DNA from: Paenibacillus donghaensis
GTDB lineage: Bacteria > Bacillota > Bacilli > Paenibacillales > Paenibacillaceae
Assembly: GCF_002192415.1 (NCBI RefSeq)
Contig: NZ_CP021780.1
Coordinates: 3,906,001-3,970,000, forward strand
DNA length: 64,000 nt
Direction: 5' to 3'
Below are positions 33,329-42,426 of the stretch, in pieces. Made by a program: the position numbers and the translations under genes. A model generated the notes under the pieces. The model worked only from the letters and a program-made list of their open reading frames with translations. It made no database searches and was not told the DNA's origin. Position 1 is the first letter of the stretch, and each line of letters opens with the position of its first letter.

Positions 33329-34228
33329 TCACCTTCCGGCCGGTTCTTCCTTAACCATACTGCGAATGTAGAAGTAGCCCATCCCTGAACAGAGCAGGAA
33401 CATGAACACGGCCATGGCGCTCGCGACTCCAACATCATGATAGATGGAGAAGGACTGCTGCATCGCGATGCCGAGCACCTGCGGAGCATTGGGTCCGATC
33501 AGGAACGGGGCCGTGAAGGCGCCGATAATCCCCATAAAAGTGAAGGTAGCTGCGACCAGAACCGTCTTGTACGTCATCGGAACAATAAATCTGGCAAAAA
33601 TGCTTAATTTCCCCGCGCCAACATCACGCGCACTCTCAATGATAGAATTCGGTATGCCCGCCAGCGCAGAGCTGAGCAGCATGGCCGTAAACGGAATATT
33701 AAACCACAGATTGGCTAACAGAAGTCCGTTATAATCATAAATAAAACGCGGGAAGCTCTCCGAGCCGAGCGCCAGCCCTATTCTCGCCAGCCAACCATGG
33801 TTTCCGTACATATTAATTATGCCGTAAGTCGCGATAACCCCAGGGATAAACATCGGGATATAATACAATTTCCGTATCCAGTCCGTAATCCAGCCCTGAT
33901 TGAACCTTAGATAGATGGCCAGCAAATACCCGACAATGAGCGTAAGGACCGTGCTGACAATCGTCAGATTCAAGGTGAAGAGTATGTTGCTTCTCATAGC
34001 TTTATCCGTAAAGAGGTACGTATAGTTCGCCAGCGAGAAAGCTCCGTCAGGATTAAGAAAGCTTTCCTTAACCGCCAGCGTAATCGGGATAATGACGGTA
34101 AAGACCAGCAGTAAAAATGAAGGAATGACCATAATCAAGCCTGTAATGGAAGCCTTCGTTTGGCTGCTGATGCCGGGTCGCCCCGTACGGCTCTTCATTT
34201 GTAACAAGCTGGCTTTGTCCATATTCAT
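33329..34228 (-). CDS. ABC importer permease
   Basis: 299 residues, six membrane helices, with coupling loop ESARDVGAGKLSIFARFIVP (EAA motif) near 210-230. Starts ATGA overlapping the stop of the binding-protein gene. Pairs with the second permease at 36470-37294. Of the spermidine/iron/2-aminoethylphosphonate permease type rather than sugar CUT1, judged by the company it keeps; inference only. Confidence 0.85.
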   Translation of the reverse strand: MNMDKASLLQMKSRTGRPGISSQTKASITGLIMVIPSFLLLVFTVIIPITLAVKESFLNPDGAFSLANYTYLFTDKAMRSNILFTLNLTIVSTVLTLIVGYLLAIYLRFNQGWITDWIRKLYYIPMFIPGVIATYGIINMYGNHGWLARIGLALGSESFPRFIYDYNGLLLANLWFNIPFTAMLLSSALAGIPNSIIESARDVGAGKLSIFARFIVPMTYKTVLVAATFTFMGIIGAFTAPFLIGPNAPQVLGIAMQQSFSIYHDVGVASAMAVFMFLLCSGMGYFYIRSMVKEEPAGR

Positions 34229-35400
34229 TGCGTGGCCACTTCTGCTTGCCAGCGTTGCGTAATTTCATTGCCCAGCTCGCCACCCTGGAACTGACGGTAT
34301 CCCTTCGCGACGCTCTCGAACTTCGTTTGCAGTTCAGCCGGCATTTCCGACCATTTGATTCCCGGGTATCCGAACATCACGTTGACTATCGTTTCCTGTG
34401 CCTCCTGGGATAACACATAATCAATGAACTTCTGCGCTGCTTCCTTTTTCACTGACATTGCGGGGATGGCCACCATTGCAGGTCCTCCCGTAAAAGCCGG
34501 TTCAATTTGTGTCAATTTGATATTCTCTGGCAGCAGACCTTTGTTCAGCTGCTCCAGCGCCATATCCGACCAAGCCGGAACCATGTCCACTTCGCCAGTA
34601 GCGAGGATATCGAGCGTTCCCTGGTTTTTCTTCGGATACACACCCTTTTGGTACATGAATGGATGCAGCTCCTTCAACAGGTCAAAGCCTGGCTTCCACT
34701 GCTCCATGATCGCCGGGTCCTGGCTGTGCATGGCTTCGTCCGGCAGGAAATTGTACAGCGCGGTTACCACAAAAGAATTGCCCGCGCCGCCAGTCGCCGG
34801 GTCGTTATAGGCAAAGCGGCCGGGGTTGCTGCGAATCCATTCGTACAATTCATCAGCGGTCTGCGGAGGGTTAGCCACAGTGTCACTGTTGTAGGCCAAT
34901 ACGACAGAGGAGGCACGATAAGGTACGGCCAGATTGTTCAGATCAGTTATATAGCTTGGTTCGATTTTGCTGATATTAGGGATCGTGTCAGTTCCTACAG
35001 TTTCGAAGATACCCTCTTTCTCGCCGAGCAGCACATCGCTGCCGGAGGCTTCAAATAAGTCGATATCTACTTTGGACTCACCCGCTTTTTTGGCTGCGAG
35101 CAACCGATCCATCGTGGATTGTCCACCTTGTCCCGACGGAATATGTGTAAGCTTAACGGTAATGTTATCGTTCTGCGCTTCGAACATCGGCACAATCTTT
35201 TCCCACATATCCTTCACATTCAATGAACCTGTAAAATAAAAATTCAGCTCTGTTTTCTCCGCCGTCTTCGTCGATCCCGAGTTATCGCCCGCTGCCGCCG
35301 CATTGCTGCTGCCCGCGCTGCCGTTTCCTGCCTTATTTCCACAAGCAGACAACACCAGCATAAGCATTAACAGGAGCAAACCTAAATTTTTTCTGGCCAT
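34225..35400 (-). CDS. Extracellular solute-binding lipoprotein
   Basis: 391 residues, ATG after GGGGGATTT. Lipoprotein signal LLLLMLMLVLSAC with lipobox Cys 20, a Gly/Ser/Ala linker (about 21-45), then a periplasmic-binding-protein type 2 domain (VDIDLFEASGSDVLLGEKEG; LAVPYRASSVVLAYN; FAYNDPATGGAGNSFV). The last pattern is seen in binding proteins for small anionic compounds or thiamine-like ligands. Ligand not predictable. Confidence 0.85.
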   Translation of the reverse strand: MARKNLGLLLLMLMLVLSACGNKAGNGSAGSSNAAAAGDNSGSTKTAEKTELNFYFTGSLNVKDMWEKIVPMFEAQNDNITVKLTHIPSGQGGQSTMDRLLAAKKAGESKVDIDLFEASGSDVLLGEKEGIFETVGTDTIPNISKIEPSYITDLNNLAVPYRASSVVLAYNSDTVANPPQTADELYEWIRSNPGRFAYNDPATGGAGNSFVVTALYNFLPDEAMHSQDPAIMEQWKPGFDLLKELHPFMYQKGVYPKKNQGTLDILATGEVDMVPAWSDMALEQLNKGLLPENIKLTQIEPAFTGGPAMVAIPAMSVKKEAAQKFIDYVLSQEAQETIVNVMFGYPGIKWSEMPAELQTKFESVAKGYRQFQGGELGNEITQRWQAEVATQ

Positions 35401-35419
35401 TTCATAAATCCCCCTTGGA

Positions 35420-36457
35420 TTAAGATGATTGTGGATAAGCGGTTGCCCGCGTAATACCGATGGTGACGGCTCCTCCGGAAGTTAATCCGCGCGCTTCTTC
35501 ACGCGGCAGGAACACCTTGGTCATTCCGGCCGGAGTTTCGATGGATACCTCGGCGTAATGCCCCAGCACCATGACCTGTTTGATTGTTCCGGACATTCCT
35601 TCTGCCAATCCGTCATGCATGACGATATCTTCCGGCCTGACCGCAACCGTCACTTCACCAGCAAGCCCCTTCTCATTGCCGAACCGGAAGGAATGTACCC
35701 GGATCCCGTCTCCGGCAGCCTGTCCCTTCAGAAAGTTCATACGTCCGATAAACTGGGCCACGAACAAGGTACTCGGCTGATCATAAATATCCTGCGGAGA
35801 AGCCACCTGTTCAATTCTGCCGCTGTTCATTACGACGATACGGTCGGAGATAGACAACGCCTCCTCCTGATCATGCGTGACGAAAACCATCGTCAGATTA
35901 CCCGCCGCCTGAATTTCACGCAGCTCCTCACGCATCTCCATTCTCAGCTTGGCATCCAGCGCGGAGAAGGGCTCGTCCAGCAGCAGCACCTTCGGCTCCA
36001 GCAACAACGCCCGGGCAACCGCGACACGCTGCTGCTGGCCCCCGGACAGCTGGGAGGGATATTTATTCTCCATACCCGGCAGCCGAACCAGCTTCAGCGC
36101 CGACTCCACCTTTTCGCGAATCTGCTGTTTGCCCGTCTTCCTCAGCTTCAGCCCAAAGGCGAGGTTGTCATATACTGTCATATGCGGCCACAGGTTATAG
36201 CTCTGGAACACCATGGCGGTCGGCCGCTTTTCCGGCGGCAGGTGGAGGATGCTCTGATTCTCAATCTTCACCTCACCTGCATCCGGGGACAGGAAGCCGC
36301 CGATCGTGCGCAGTACCGTGGTTTTCCCGCAGCCGGACGGGCCGAGCAGGGTAATAAGCTCCCCTTTGCGGATATCCAGATTAATGTCACGCACACCGTC
36401 GCCGGTCTTGTACGTTTTTTGCAAACCGCTGATCGATAATTGAATGTCTTGTTCCAT
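35420..36457 (-). CDS. ABC importer ATP-binding protein, PotA/FbpC type
   Basis: 345 residues from ATG 36457 (GAGGAGTGAAGG upstream). Walker A LGPSGCGKTT, Q-loop MVFQSYNLWPHM, signature LSGGQQQRVAVARAL, Walker B LLLDEPFSALD, H-loop VTHDQEEAL, and a C-terminal TOBE domain (about 240-345, VAVRPEDIVMHDG). It drives the two permeases; lies 20 bases before the binding-protein gene. Confidence 0.92.
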   Translation of the reverse strand: MEQDIQLSISGLQKTYKTGDGVRDINLDIRKGELITLLGPSGCGKTTVLRTIGGFLSPDAGEVKIENQSILHLPPEKRPTAMVFQSYNLWPHMTVYDNLAFGLKLRKTGKQQIREKVESALKLVRLPGMENKYPSQLSGGQQQRVAVARALLLEPKVLLLDEPFSALDAKLRMEMREELREIQAAGNLTMVFVTHDQEEALSISDRIVVMNSGRIEQVASPQDIYDQPSTLFVAQFIGRMNFLKGQAAGDGIRVHSFRFGNEKGLAGEVTVAVRPEDIVMHDGLAEGMSGTIKQVMVLGHYAEVSIETPAGMTKVFLPREEARGLTSGGAVTIGITRATAYPQSS

Positions 36458-36469
36458 CGCCTTCACTCC

Positions 36470-37294
36470 TCACTTCATCTGAAATCCGCTCGACATCACA
36501 TCGGCATTGACGAACCTTCTCGCGGCCAGCAGCAGAATAATCGTCGGGAGCGTCATAATAATCGAAAATACAGCGCCAGCCGTGCTGGGATAATCTTCTA
36601 CGATGGAATACATCACCAGCGGCATCGTCTTGAAATCGGGAATTCCAACCATAAATGTTCCTTGCGCCTCATCCAGTGAAGACAGGAATGTGAAGATGGA
36701 AGCGACCAGAATTCCCGGCAATGCCATCGGCAGCGTGATATGCCAGAAGACGCGAAACGGTCCGGCTCCGGCATCCCGTGCCGATTCCTCTTGAGCCTGA
36801 TGCACACTTTTGAAAGCTGCTGCCGGAATCCAGGTCATGAACATCAGCGTGTTGACGATGTGAATAAGTACAATACCAAGTAAGGTGTTCATCAGCCCAA
36901 CCTGGTAGAACAGCACCGCAATAGAGACATACAAGCCCATTTTCGGAAAAGCATTCGTCAGCAGAAAAGAAAACAAAAACCAGCGGCTGAGCGGAAAGCG
37001 GATACGGGCAAAGGCATAAGCCGCCGGAATACAAATTAGAATGGAAGCCATTGTAACGATGGTTGCAATTCCAAATGAAAGTGAGATCGAGGACAGCACC
37101 TCCTCCTTGGTCATTACGAAGGACCACCATTCAAGTGACCATACCTGAGGAAGCATGGCCGGATATTGCCATTTGCCCGAGAAAGCCAACAGTACCAGAT
37201 TAAGCAGCGGGCCCAGAAAAAAGAATACGAATACCAACAGCACAACAAACTCGATAATTTTCCGTTTGCCAAGCGATCTTACATACCACCCCAT
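36470..37294 (-). CDS. ABC importer permease (first gene of the operon)
   Basis: 274 residues, six membrane helices, coupling loop ESARDAGAGPFRVFWHITLP. Gene order permease, ATPase, binding protein, permease is that of 2-aminoethylphosphonate- or iron-type importers. Upstream is a terminator that separates it from the GntR gene, so a promoter should lie at 37295-37400. Confidence 0.87.
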   Translation of the reverse strand: MGWYVRSLGKRKIIEFVVLLVFVFFFLGPLLNLVLLAFSGKWQYPAMLPQVWSLEWWSFVMTKEEVLSSISLSFGIATIVTMASILICIPAAYAFARIRFPLSRWFLFSFLLTNAFPKMGLYVSIAVLFYQVGLMNTLLGIVLIHIVNTLMFMTWIPAAAFKSVHQAQEESARDAGAGPFRVFWHITLPMALPGILVASIFTFLSSLDEAQGTFMVGIPDFKTMPLVMYSIVEDYPSTAGAVFSIIMTLPTIILLLAARRFVNADVMSSGFQMK

Positions 37295-37405
37295 GAATGT
37301 TCTTCTTCCTCCTTATTCACTATAGATGTATAGACATCTCCTAGGAATAGAATAATGCAGTTCTTTAAAAAGCGATCAAGAAGTTTGTAAAAGCTGCAAC
37401 AAAAA

Positions 37406-37427
37406 AAGCCCCACAAGGGTGAGGCTT
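37406..37427 (-). terminator. Terminator after the GntR/UTRA gene
   Basis: AAGCC and GGCTT with inner CCAC/GTG pairing; on the minus strand a run of T follows. It separates regulator from importer genes. Confidence 0.75.
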
Positions 37428-37456
37428 GTTCTTCAAGGCGTATTCGTTTCGTCAAA

Positions 37457-38179
37457 TCAATCGCGGGTCCGACGGATTTGGAAGGAGAAGACATCGTCGC
37501 GCATGTAGTCCAACGAATAAAAAATGGCACGATGCTCCTCGTCATAATGCAGCTGCTTGAATAATAGCACCGTTGTAGTCGGATGCACCAACAGCTTCTG
37601 GCAATTACGGTCATTATGAAGCGGAACTGAGATCCCGGTGTCCGCCTTCACAATTCTGATCGACAGATGCAGCTCCAGAAATTCGAGCAGCGAGCCGGAG
37701 AAATCATACCGCTCAAACAGGTCTCCCACCCGCTGCGGGTGGAAATAGTTCACGGTCACCGCGACCGGCTCGCCATTGGCTGTACGGATTCGTTCCAAAA
37801 CCATAACCTGCTCCCCTGCCTTAATTCCCAGCTGCGCCGCAATCTCTTGGGAACCATCCAGCTTGCGCAGTGAGATCCGGCTTTCGCCTTCCTCCAGCCC
37901 CGCCGAACGAATCATCTCACCGGTGCTGGACAATCGGTCCAGGCTGCTGGGGATGGCAGGCAGCGGATGAATGACAAAGGTGCCTACCCCGTGCTTCACC
38001 AGCAGACGCCCCTCCGTTTCCATTTGCTTGACGGCATCACGGAACGTTTCCCGGCTGACGCCCAGGCTTTTGGACATTTCCAGCTCCGACGGCAGCCGTT
38101 CTCCGACCTTGTAGGTCCCTTCGCTGATCAACTTCTTCAACTGCAGTTTAATGATTGCCGTTTTTGACATCATATTCAT
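37457..38179 (-). CDS. GntR-family regulator, HutC/UTRA type
   Basis: About 240 residues. Winged helix LPSELEMSKSLGVSRETFRD, then UTRA ligand domain (about 90-235, MVLERIRTANGEPVAVTVNY; LEFLELHLSIRIVKADTGIS). The start is placed at ATG 38179; several ATGs are close together and an upstream frame opens at 38218. UTRA regulators sense small sugar- or phosphonate-like compounds, which fits control of the importer/PHP operon downstream. Confidence 0.82.
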   Translation of the reverse strand: MNMMSKTAIIKLQLKKLISEGTYKVGERLPSELEMSKSLGVSRETFRDAVKQMETEGRLLVKHGVGTFVIHPLPAIPSSLDRLSSTGEMIRSAGLEEGESRISLRKLDGSQEIAAQLGIKAGEQVMVLERIRTANGEPVAVTVNYFHPQRVGDLFERYDFSGSLLEFLELHLSIRIVKADTGISVPLHNDRNCQKLLVHPTTTVLLFKQLHYDEEHRAIFYSLDYMRDDVFSFQIRRTRD

Positions 38180-38264
38180 CTGTTCTTCATACTCCTCACA
38201 GCATACTCCTCTAGACAACTTACATATATTTTGAATCGTAACTTGTTTGGTGTCAACTGATTTT

Positions 38265-38403
38265 TCAGGGCTGCTGCACCCGGAGGTGCTGGCTCAGCGT
38301 TTCCCGTAATTCCTCGTCCCCCTGCACACTGGAATAGGTCCCCATCACCTTCGGGTACAGGTCGAATACTTTTTTCACATAATCGGAGAGGAACAGGTTT
38401 CTT
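38265..38403 (-). pseudogene. C-terminal fragment of an unknown protein
   Basis: Minus strand reads NLFLSDYVKKVFDLYPKVMG, YSSVQGDEELRETLSQHLRV and TGA 38265. No start, no upstream domain. Codon use is normal for the region. Family not recognised; lies between the GntR promoter region and an ABC permease gene. Confidence 0.4.
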
Positions 38404-38410
38404 TAGCCCC

Positions 38411-39208
38411 TCACTTCAATTCTGATCTTCTAAACGCCCCATAAGCAGCGGCAATCATAAGAATCATAAATCCCAGACTGACCAGGATCGACTGAAAAAG
38501 ATATCCCGGAGCAGTGTCCAGGTTAACCAAGGTATAGCTGGCCGCAAACGGAGTACAAGTATATATCCGATACATCAGCTGCGAGCTGTCTCCCATCCCC
38601 GATAGCTGCCCGCTGAGAATCGAGAAGCCGTAATAAATGGCGATGATAAGCACGGGCTTCTTCAGCATAAAAGCCAAAGGGATGGTGATGCTAAGCTGGG
38701 CAATATACACAATCATCAAGGTAAGCATAACTGCAAGCAGTTTCCCTGTATCCGCTGCAGCAAATCCGGCAGCCGTTTCTGTAGTCAACACATGCAGGAA
38801 ACCCAAAGCTACTGAACCCATACTGAATTCTAACCCAGCAACCAGGGCAATGGCGGTCAGAAGAGCATACGGAAGCAGGATTAATGCCAGAACACCACTC
38901 AGCACGATAGCCTTGCCAATAATGATTCCGCTTCGGTTTCGTCCGCTGGCAATGGCATCATGAATCGTTTTATGCTCCAGATCGCCGCAGATCAGCACAC
39001 TTGCCAGCACCGCGCCGAGAATACTGATCACGTTGATATCCGAGAACATAAACCCGATACCGGTCATGCTCTCACTCAGTTTGCCCTGAGGGATCAAGTA
39101 CGCAATTATGGCCATGGTCAGTGCACTTGCAGTCCCAATGCCGAGCAGAATCTTCACGGTCAGCGTACGGCGTAATTTGAACAAGTCCGCGCGAATCAGA
39201 TTAATCAT
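38411..39208 (-). CDS. ABC-2 permease, BcrB/lantibiotic-immunity type
   Basis: 265 residues from ATG 39208 (GGAGGTGGCAGCC upstream), overlapping the ATPase gene by eight bases. Six membrane segments; N-terminal INLIRADLFKLRRTLTVKIL and ICGDLEHKTIHDAIASGRNR are typical of permeases that, with BcrA-like ATPases, expel peptide antibiotics. Forms a set with the ATPase and response regulator upstream. Confidence 0.8.
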   Translation of the reverse strand: MINLIRADLFKLRRTLTVKILLGIGTASALTMAIIAYLIPQGKLSESMTGIGFMFSDINVISILGAVLASVLICGDLEHKTIHDAIASGRNRSGIIIGKAIVLSGVLALILLPYALLTAIALVAGLEFSMGSVALGFLHVLTTETAAGFAAADTGKLLAVMLTLMIVYIAQLSITIPLAFMLKKPVLIIAIYYGFSILSGQLSGMGDSSQLMYRIYTCTPFAASYTLVNLDTAPGYLFQSILVSLGFMILMIAAAYGAFRRSELK

Positions 39209-40124
39209 GGCTGCCACCTCCAATGACTGCAAGGAAATAATCCTCAAGCGTATCTCCCCCACTTGCCAGCTGGGTCACGACAATCCCATTCTCATATAGA
39301 ACTTCGGCTACGCGCTCCTTCTCATTCAGATAATCATAGAGCCTGACTGTCTGATCCGGCATCACCTTGTAATTCGTGGTCTGCAGCTTCGTCTCCAGGA
39401 CAGTCACCAATTGTTCAGGATGAGCACAGCTGATTAGAATATGGTGCTTGCAGCGTTCTTCCAGCTCTGCCAGCGTAAGTGTCTGCTTGACCTTGCCTTG
39501 GTGAATGATGATATAATCCGTCGCCGTCTGATACAGCTCTGGCAGATTGTGGCTGGAGATCAGAATCGTCATCTGCCGCTCCTCGCACAACCTCTTGAGC
39601 AGATTGCGGATCTCCACCACGCCGATGGGATCCAGACCGTTAATCGGCTCATCCAGAATGAGCAGTTCAGGATGACCAAGCAGTGCAATGGCAATCCCCA
39701 GACGCTGCTTCATGCCCTGCGAGAAATTCTGCGCTTTTTTGCGGCCTGTATTCGAAAGACCTACAAATGCCAGCAGTTCCTCTTCGACCTCCACATTGGG
39801 AATTCCCCGCAGAATCCGGTGGTGACGCAGATTATCCCTTGCCGTCATGCTCGGTGTAATACTGGGACTCTCGATCATACAGCCCAACCTTTTACGTTCA
39901 GCCTGCAGAGCTTTCTCGCCGGAGTGTCCGAACAGCTCCAAGCTTCCGCTTGTCGGGAAGCTCAGGCCTGCAGCCAGCCGCATCAGCGTTGTTTTGCCGG
40001 CACCGTTCTGTCCGATTAATCCATAGATTCTGCCGGGCGCAAGCCCCACAGATACCTCCTGCAGCGCATAGCTGCCCCGGTAGCTCTTGCTCAACCGGTC
40101 TGTTCTCAGCACATATTCTTTCAT
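39201..40124 (-). CDS. ABC transporter ATP-binding protein, BcrA type
   Basis: 307 residues. Walker A LIGQNGAGKTTLMRL, signature NFSQGMKQRLGIAIAL, Walker B LLILDEPINGLDP, H-loop SSHNLPEL, and an extra C-terminal region (about 215-305) as in BcrA-like ATPases. Lies 96 bases after the response regulator with possible regulator sites between, so it is probably induced by it. Confidence 0.9.
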   Translation of the reverse strand: MKEYVLRTDRLSKSYRGSYALQEVSVGLAPGRIYGLIGQNGAGKTTLMRLAAGLSFPTSGSLELFGHSGEKALQAERKRLGCMIESPSITPSMTARDNLRHHRILRGIPNVEVEEELLAFVGLSNTGRKKAQNFSQGMKQRLGIAIALLGHPELLILDEPINGLDPIGVVEIRNLLKRLCEERQMTILISSHNLPELYQTATDYIIIHQGKVKQTLTLAELEERCKHHILISCAHPEQLVTVLETKLQTTNYKVMPDQTVRLYDYLNEKERVAEVLYENGIVVTQLASGGDTLEDYFLAVIGGGSHD

Positions 40125-40140
40125 GATTCCACCTATCCTC

Positions 40141-40185
40141 TCTAAGTAGAAGTTTAGAAGCGAAAGGTTTAGAAAAGGTTAAGCG
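40141..40185 (-). promoter_or_regulatory. Candidate response-regulator binding repeats
   Basis: Minus strand reads CTTAACCTTTTCTAAACC then TTCGCTTCTAAAC: three related TTAAC/TAAAC units about 11 and 15 bases apart, upstream of the ABC genes. Direct repeats at such spacing are usual for OmpR-type regulators. Weak evidence. Confidence 0.4.
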
Positions 40186-40220
40186 CAGCACAAAAGAAAA
40201 TCCGCACAGCAACGCATGCA

Positions 40221-40901
40221 TCACTTGGAAGATAGCCTGTAGCCCAGCCCCCATACTGTCTCGATATAATCCTCCTGCGGATTGGCTTGTCTCAGCTTAT
40301 TGCGCAGGTTGCTGATATGGGTCTTGACCGCATTATCATCCCCTACATATTCATCCTGCCAGACGGATTCGTAGAGGTTGGATTTCGTAAATACTTTGCC
40401 GTCATGCTTCATAAGCAGCTCCAGAATCCGGTATTCCTTGGCCGTCAGCTCCAGGCTGGCCTGGTTCACCGTCACGCTCTGGGTGCTGTCGTTCAGCAGC
40501 AGATCTTTATAGCGGATGTTGTGTTGTTCCTTGTGCTGGATAGCAAAGCGCCGCAGATTGGATTCTACCCGCGCCGCCACCTCACCCAGGTCAAACGGCT
40601 TGGTCATATAATCATCCGCACCGAGCTTCAGCAGCTCAATTTTGGTGCCGATCAGGCCTTTGGCGGAAATGACAATCACCGGGACGTTGGAGAACTCCCG
40701 CAGCTCTTTGAGCAGTTCATCACCATTTTTAAAGGGAAGCATGATGTCCAGAATCACCAAATCATATGTACCTTCGCGGATCTCCTCTACACCCTCTGCG
40801 CCGTTATAGAGCGATTTCACTTCATAACCGGCATCACTCAAGGCTTCTGCCAGCATCAGGTTGACATCCTCATGATCTTCAATAATCAGTATGCTGTTCA
40901 C
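40221..40901 (-). CDS. OmpR-family response regulator
   Basis: 226 residues. Receiver domain with acidic pocket EDHED and phospho-Asp in DLVILDIMLPFKNG, signalling Lys in DDYMTKPFDLGE; C-terminal winged helix (AVKTHISNLRNKLRQANPQE, GLGYRL). Usually such regulators are followed by their kinase; here an ABC exporter set follows and the only kinase nearby is at 28944-29864. Confidence 0.92.
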   Translation of the reverse strand: MNSILIIEDHEDVNLMLAEALSDAGYEVKSLYNGAEGVEEIREGTYDLVILDIMLPFKNGDELLKELREFSNVPVIVISAKGLIGTKIELLKLGADDYMTKPFDLGEVAARVESNLRRFAIQHKEQHNIRYKDLLLNDSTQSVTVNQASLELTAKEYRILELLMKHDGKVFTKSNLYESVWQDEYVGDDNAVKTHISNLRNKLRQANPQEDYIETVWGLGYRLSSK

Positions 40902-40952
40902 TTATGACCCAGTCCTTTACTGTTGATTACTCTGCTGTTGATTGTTCTGCTG

Positions 40953-41486
40953 CTATACGCTTGCTCTTGCTCTTTTGCCGATCATTCTAATCTGGCCTCT
41001 GTGGTTGATTTCATCCTCAAAGACATGGAACCACTTGAAATAATGATTGGCCGGCTTGTCATGCCAGAACGGCTCTTCAATAGACAGCCAGTCATCACCC
41101 ACCGTTTTGAACAGCTCCAGGGTTACAGCTCTTACCTCGTTCATTTGGTCTATGTAATAATTCAGATCCTTGCCCTTGATATGCATCCGCCCTTCATCGC
41201 CTAAATTCAGAGCAGGTCCCCAGCGCTCATCCTCTTTCTCCGTCAAGTCCCTGCCCTCGAAGGTAAACGCCTGATACAGATACTCTACAGCTGCAAAATG
41301 GGATAAAAGCGCTCCAATTGAATTGCACTGCGGGTCCATCAGGTAATCGAGCTGCTCGATCGTCAGATCCTGGACGGTTTCAATAGTGGTACATCTCACA
41401 TAATTCATCATCGACAACAAACGGCTGATTTGTGCAGGATACCCCGGCATATCAGAAATGAGATAAATGCGGTTCAAGTCTATCAT
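40953..41486 (-). CDS. DinB-family protein
   Basis: 177 residues, four-helix DinB/DUF664-type fold. SIGALLSHFAAVEYLYQ carries the first metal His, and HVFEDEINHRGQIRMI the H-x-x-H-x-G-Q end typical of DinB/YfiT proteins, which bind metal and in some cases transfer thiols such as bacillithiol. Single gene; a GGAGG-like site precedes the ATG. Confidence 0.82.
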   Translation of the reverse strand: MIDLNRIYLISDMPGYPAQISRLLSMMNYVRCTTIETVQDLTIEQLDYLMDPQCNSIGALLSHFAAVEYLYQAFTFEGRDLTEKEDERWGPALNLGDEGRMHIKGKDLNYYIDQMNEVRAVTLELFKTVGDDWLSIEEPFWHDKPANHYFKWFHVFEDEINHRGQIRMIGKRARASV

Positions 41487-41610
41487 TTTAAAGTGCCTCC
41501 TTGCTTGATTGATTGGAATTTGTGGTTATATGAAAAAGTCTCTATCGTTACTCATTATACGATTTATGGAAATCCAAGGATAGAGTTAGTAGACGATCTA
41601 GCGAACCTTG

Positions 41611-41623
41611 CGGACTCAGGAGC
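41611..41623 (-). repeat. Inverted copy of the GCTCCTGAGTCCG motif
   Basis: Reads CGGACTCAGGAGC on the plus strand; extended match with the copy at 19433. It lies in the gene-free 41487-41690. Confidence 0.6.
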
Positions 41624-41690
41624 CTCTATTCGGCTTATTTATAGGCTTTTCGTGCAGCACATCCACAATTACCTTCCGCACCCACCGTAC

Positions 41691-42422
41691 CTACTCTTTT
41701 CCCTGCAAAGCCAGCGGCATCCGCACACCAGCAAATAACAACAGCACGAAATAAGCCGCCAGGATGCTCCAATGAATCGTGTAATTAGGCAAGAGACTCA
41801 TCACATCCATACCCAGCAAATGGTCCGACAATACGAAGGGGATAGCTGGCGGGATGAATTGAATAAATGTGGTGTTGTACAGCATCATGCAGATGCACAT
41901 ACTCACAATGCCAAGCATGACACTGGGCAGAGCCATTCGCGACAACATCGCTGCCAGGAAGGCCGCGGGAATAATCAGTACATGCATGAAGATGAGCTGA
42001 AGCAACACACGGATAAACAGCCACAGTATAGCGGAAGGCAGCGGCTCTGCGACCAGTCCCAGTCCGAAGCCAATCGTAAACAACGCGAATATAGCTACGG
42101 TAACGGCGATTACGACAACCATAATCATTAGCTTGGCAATCAGGAAATGATGTCGCGGATACGGATAACAGAGCGTCATTTCCATCGTATTCTCCTCATA
42201 TTCCCTGGCGCTCATCACTGCCGCGAAGGCGGAGAAGGTCAGCAAGGACTGCACATTGAAGATCAGCATCGCCACATGGAGGTACTCCCGCCAGACCAAA
42301 GTGCTCTCTTCCCAGAATGACAAGCAGGTAATCACTCCCGGCAGTACAGCGCCCGCGGCGATGATCCACCATATCCTGGCCGAGCGGAGCTTCAGCATTT
42401 CAACCTTAAGCAACGTCCGCAT
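41691..42422 (-). CDS. ABC-2 permease (second subunit)
   Basis: 243 residues, six membrane segments; N-terminal LLKVEMLKLRSARIWWIIAA and REYEENTMEMTLCYPYPRHH fit lantibiotic-immunity-like permeases. Follows a second permease gene by four bases; together with the ATPase they form a three-gene exporter under TetR control. Confidence 0.8.
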   Translation of the reverse strand: MRTLLKVEMLKLRSARIWWIIAAGAVLPGVITCLSFWEESTLVWREYLHVAMLIFNVQSLLTFSAFAAVMSAREYEENTMEMTLCYPYPRHHFLIAKLMIMVVVIAVTVAIFALFTIGFGLGLVAEPLPSAILWLFIRVLLQLIFMHVLIIPAAFLAAMLSRMALPSVMLGIVSMCICMMLYNTTFIQFIPPAIPFVLSDHLLGMDVMSLLPNYTIHWSILAAYFVLLLFAGVRMPLALQGKE

Positions 42423-42426
42423 ACGC

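Noticed and set aside
35558..36439. 293-codon plus-strand open frame
   Set aside because: Antisense to the importer ATPase, which has complete Walker and signature motifs; the His/Gln/Arg-rich translation is typical of a shadow.
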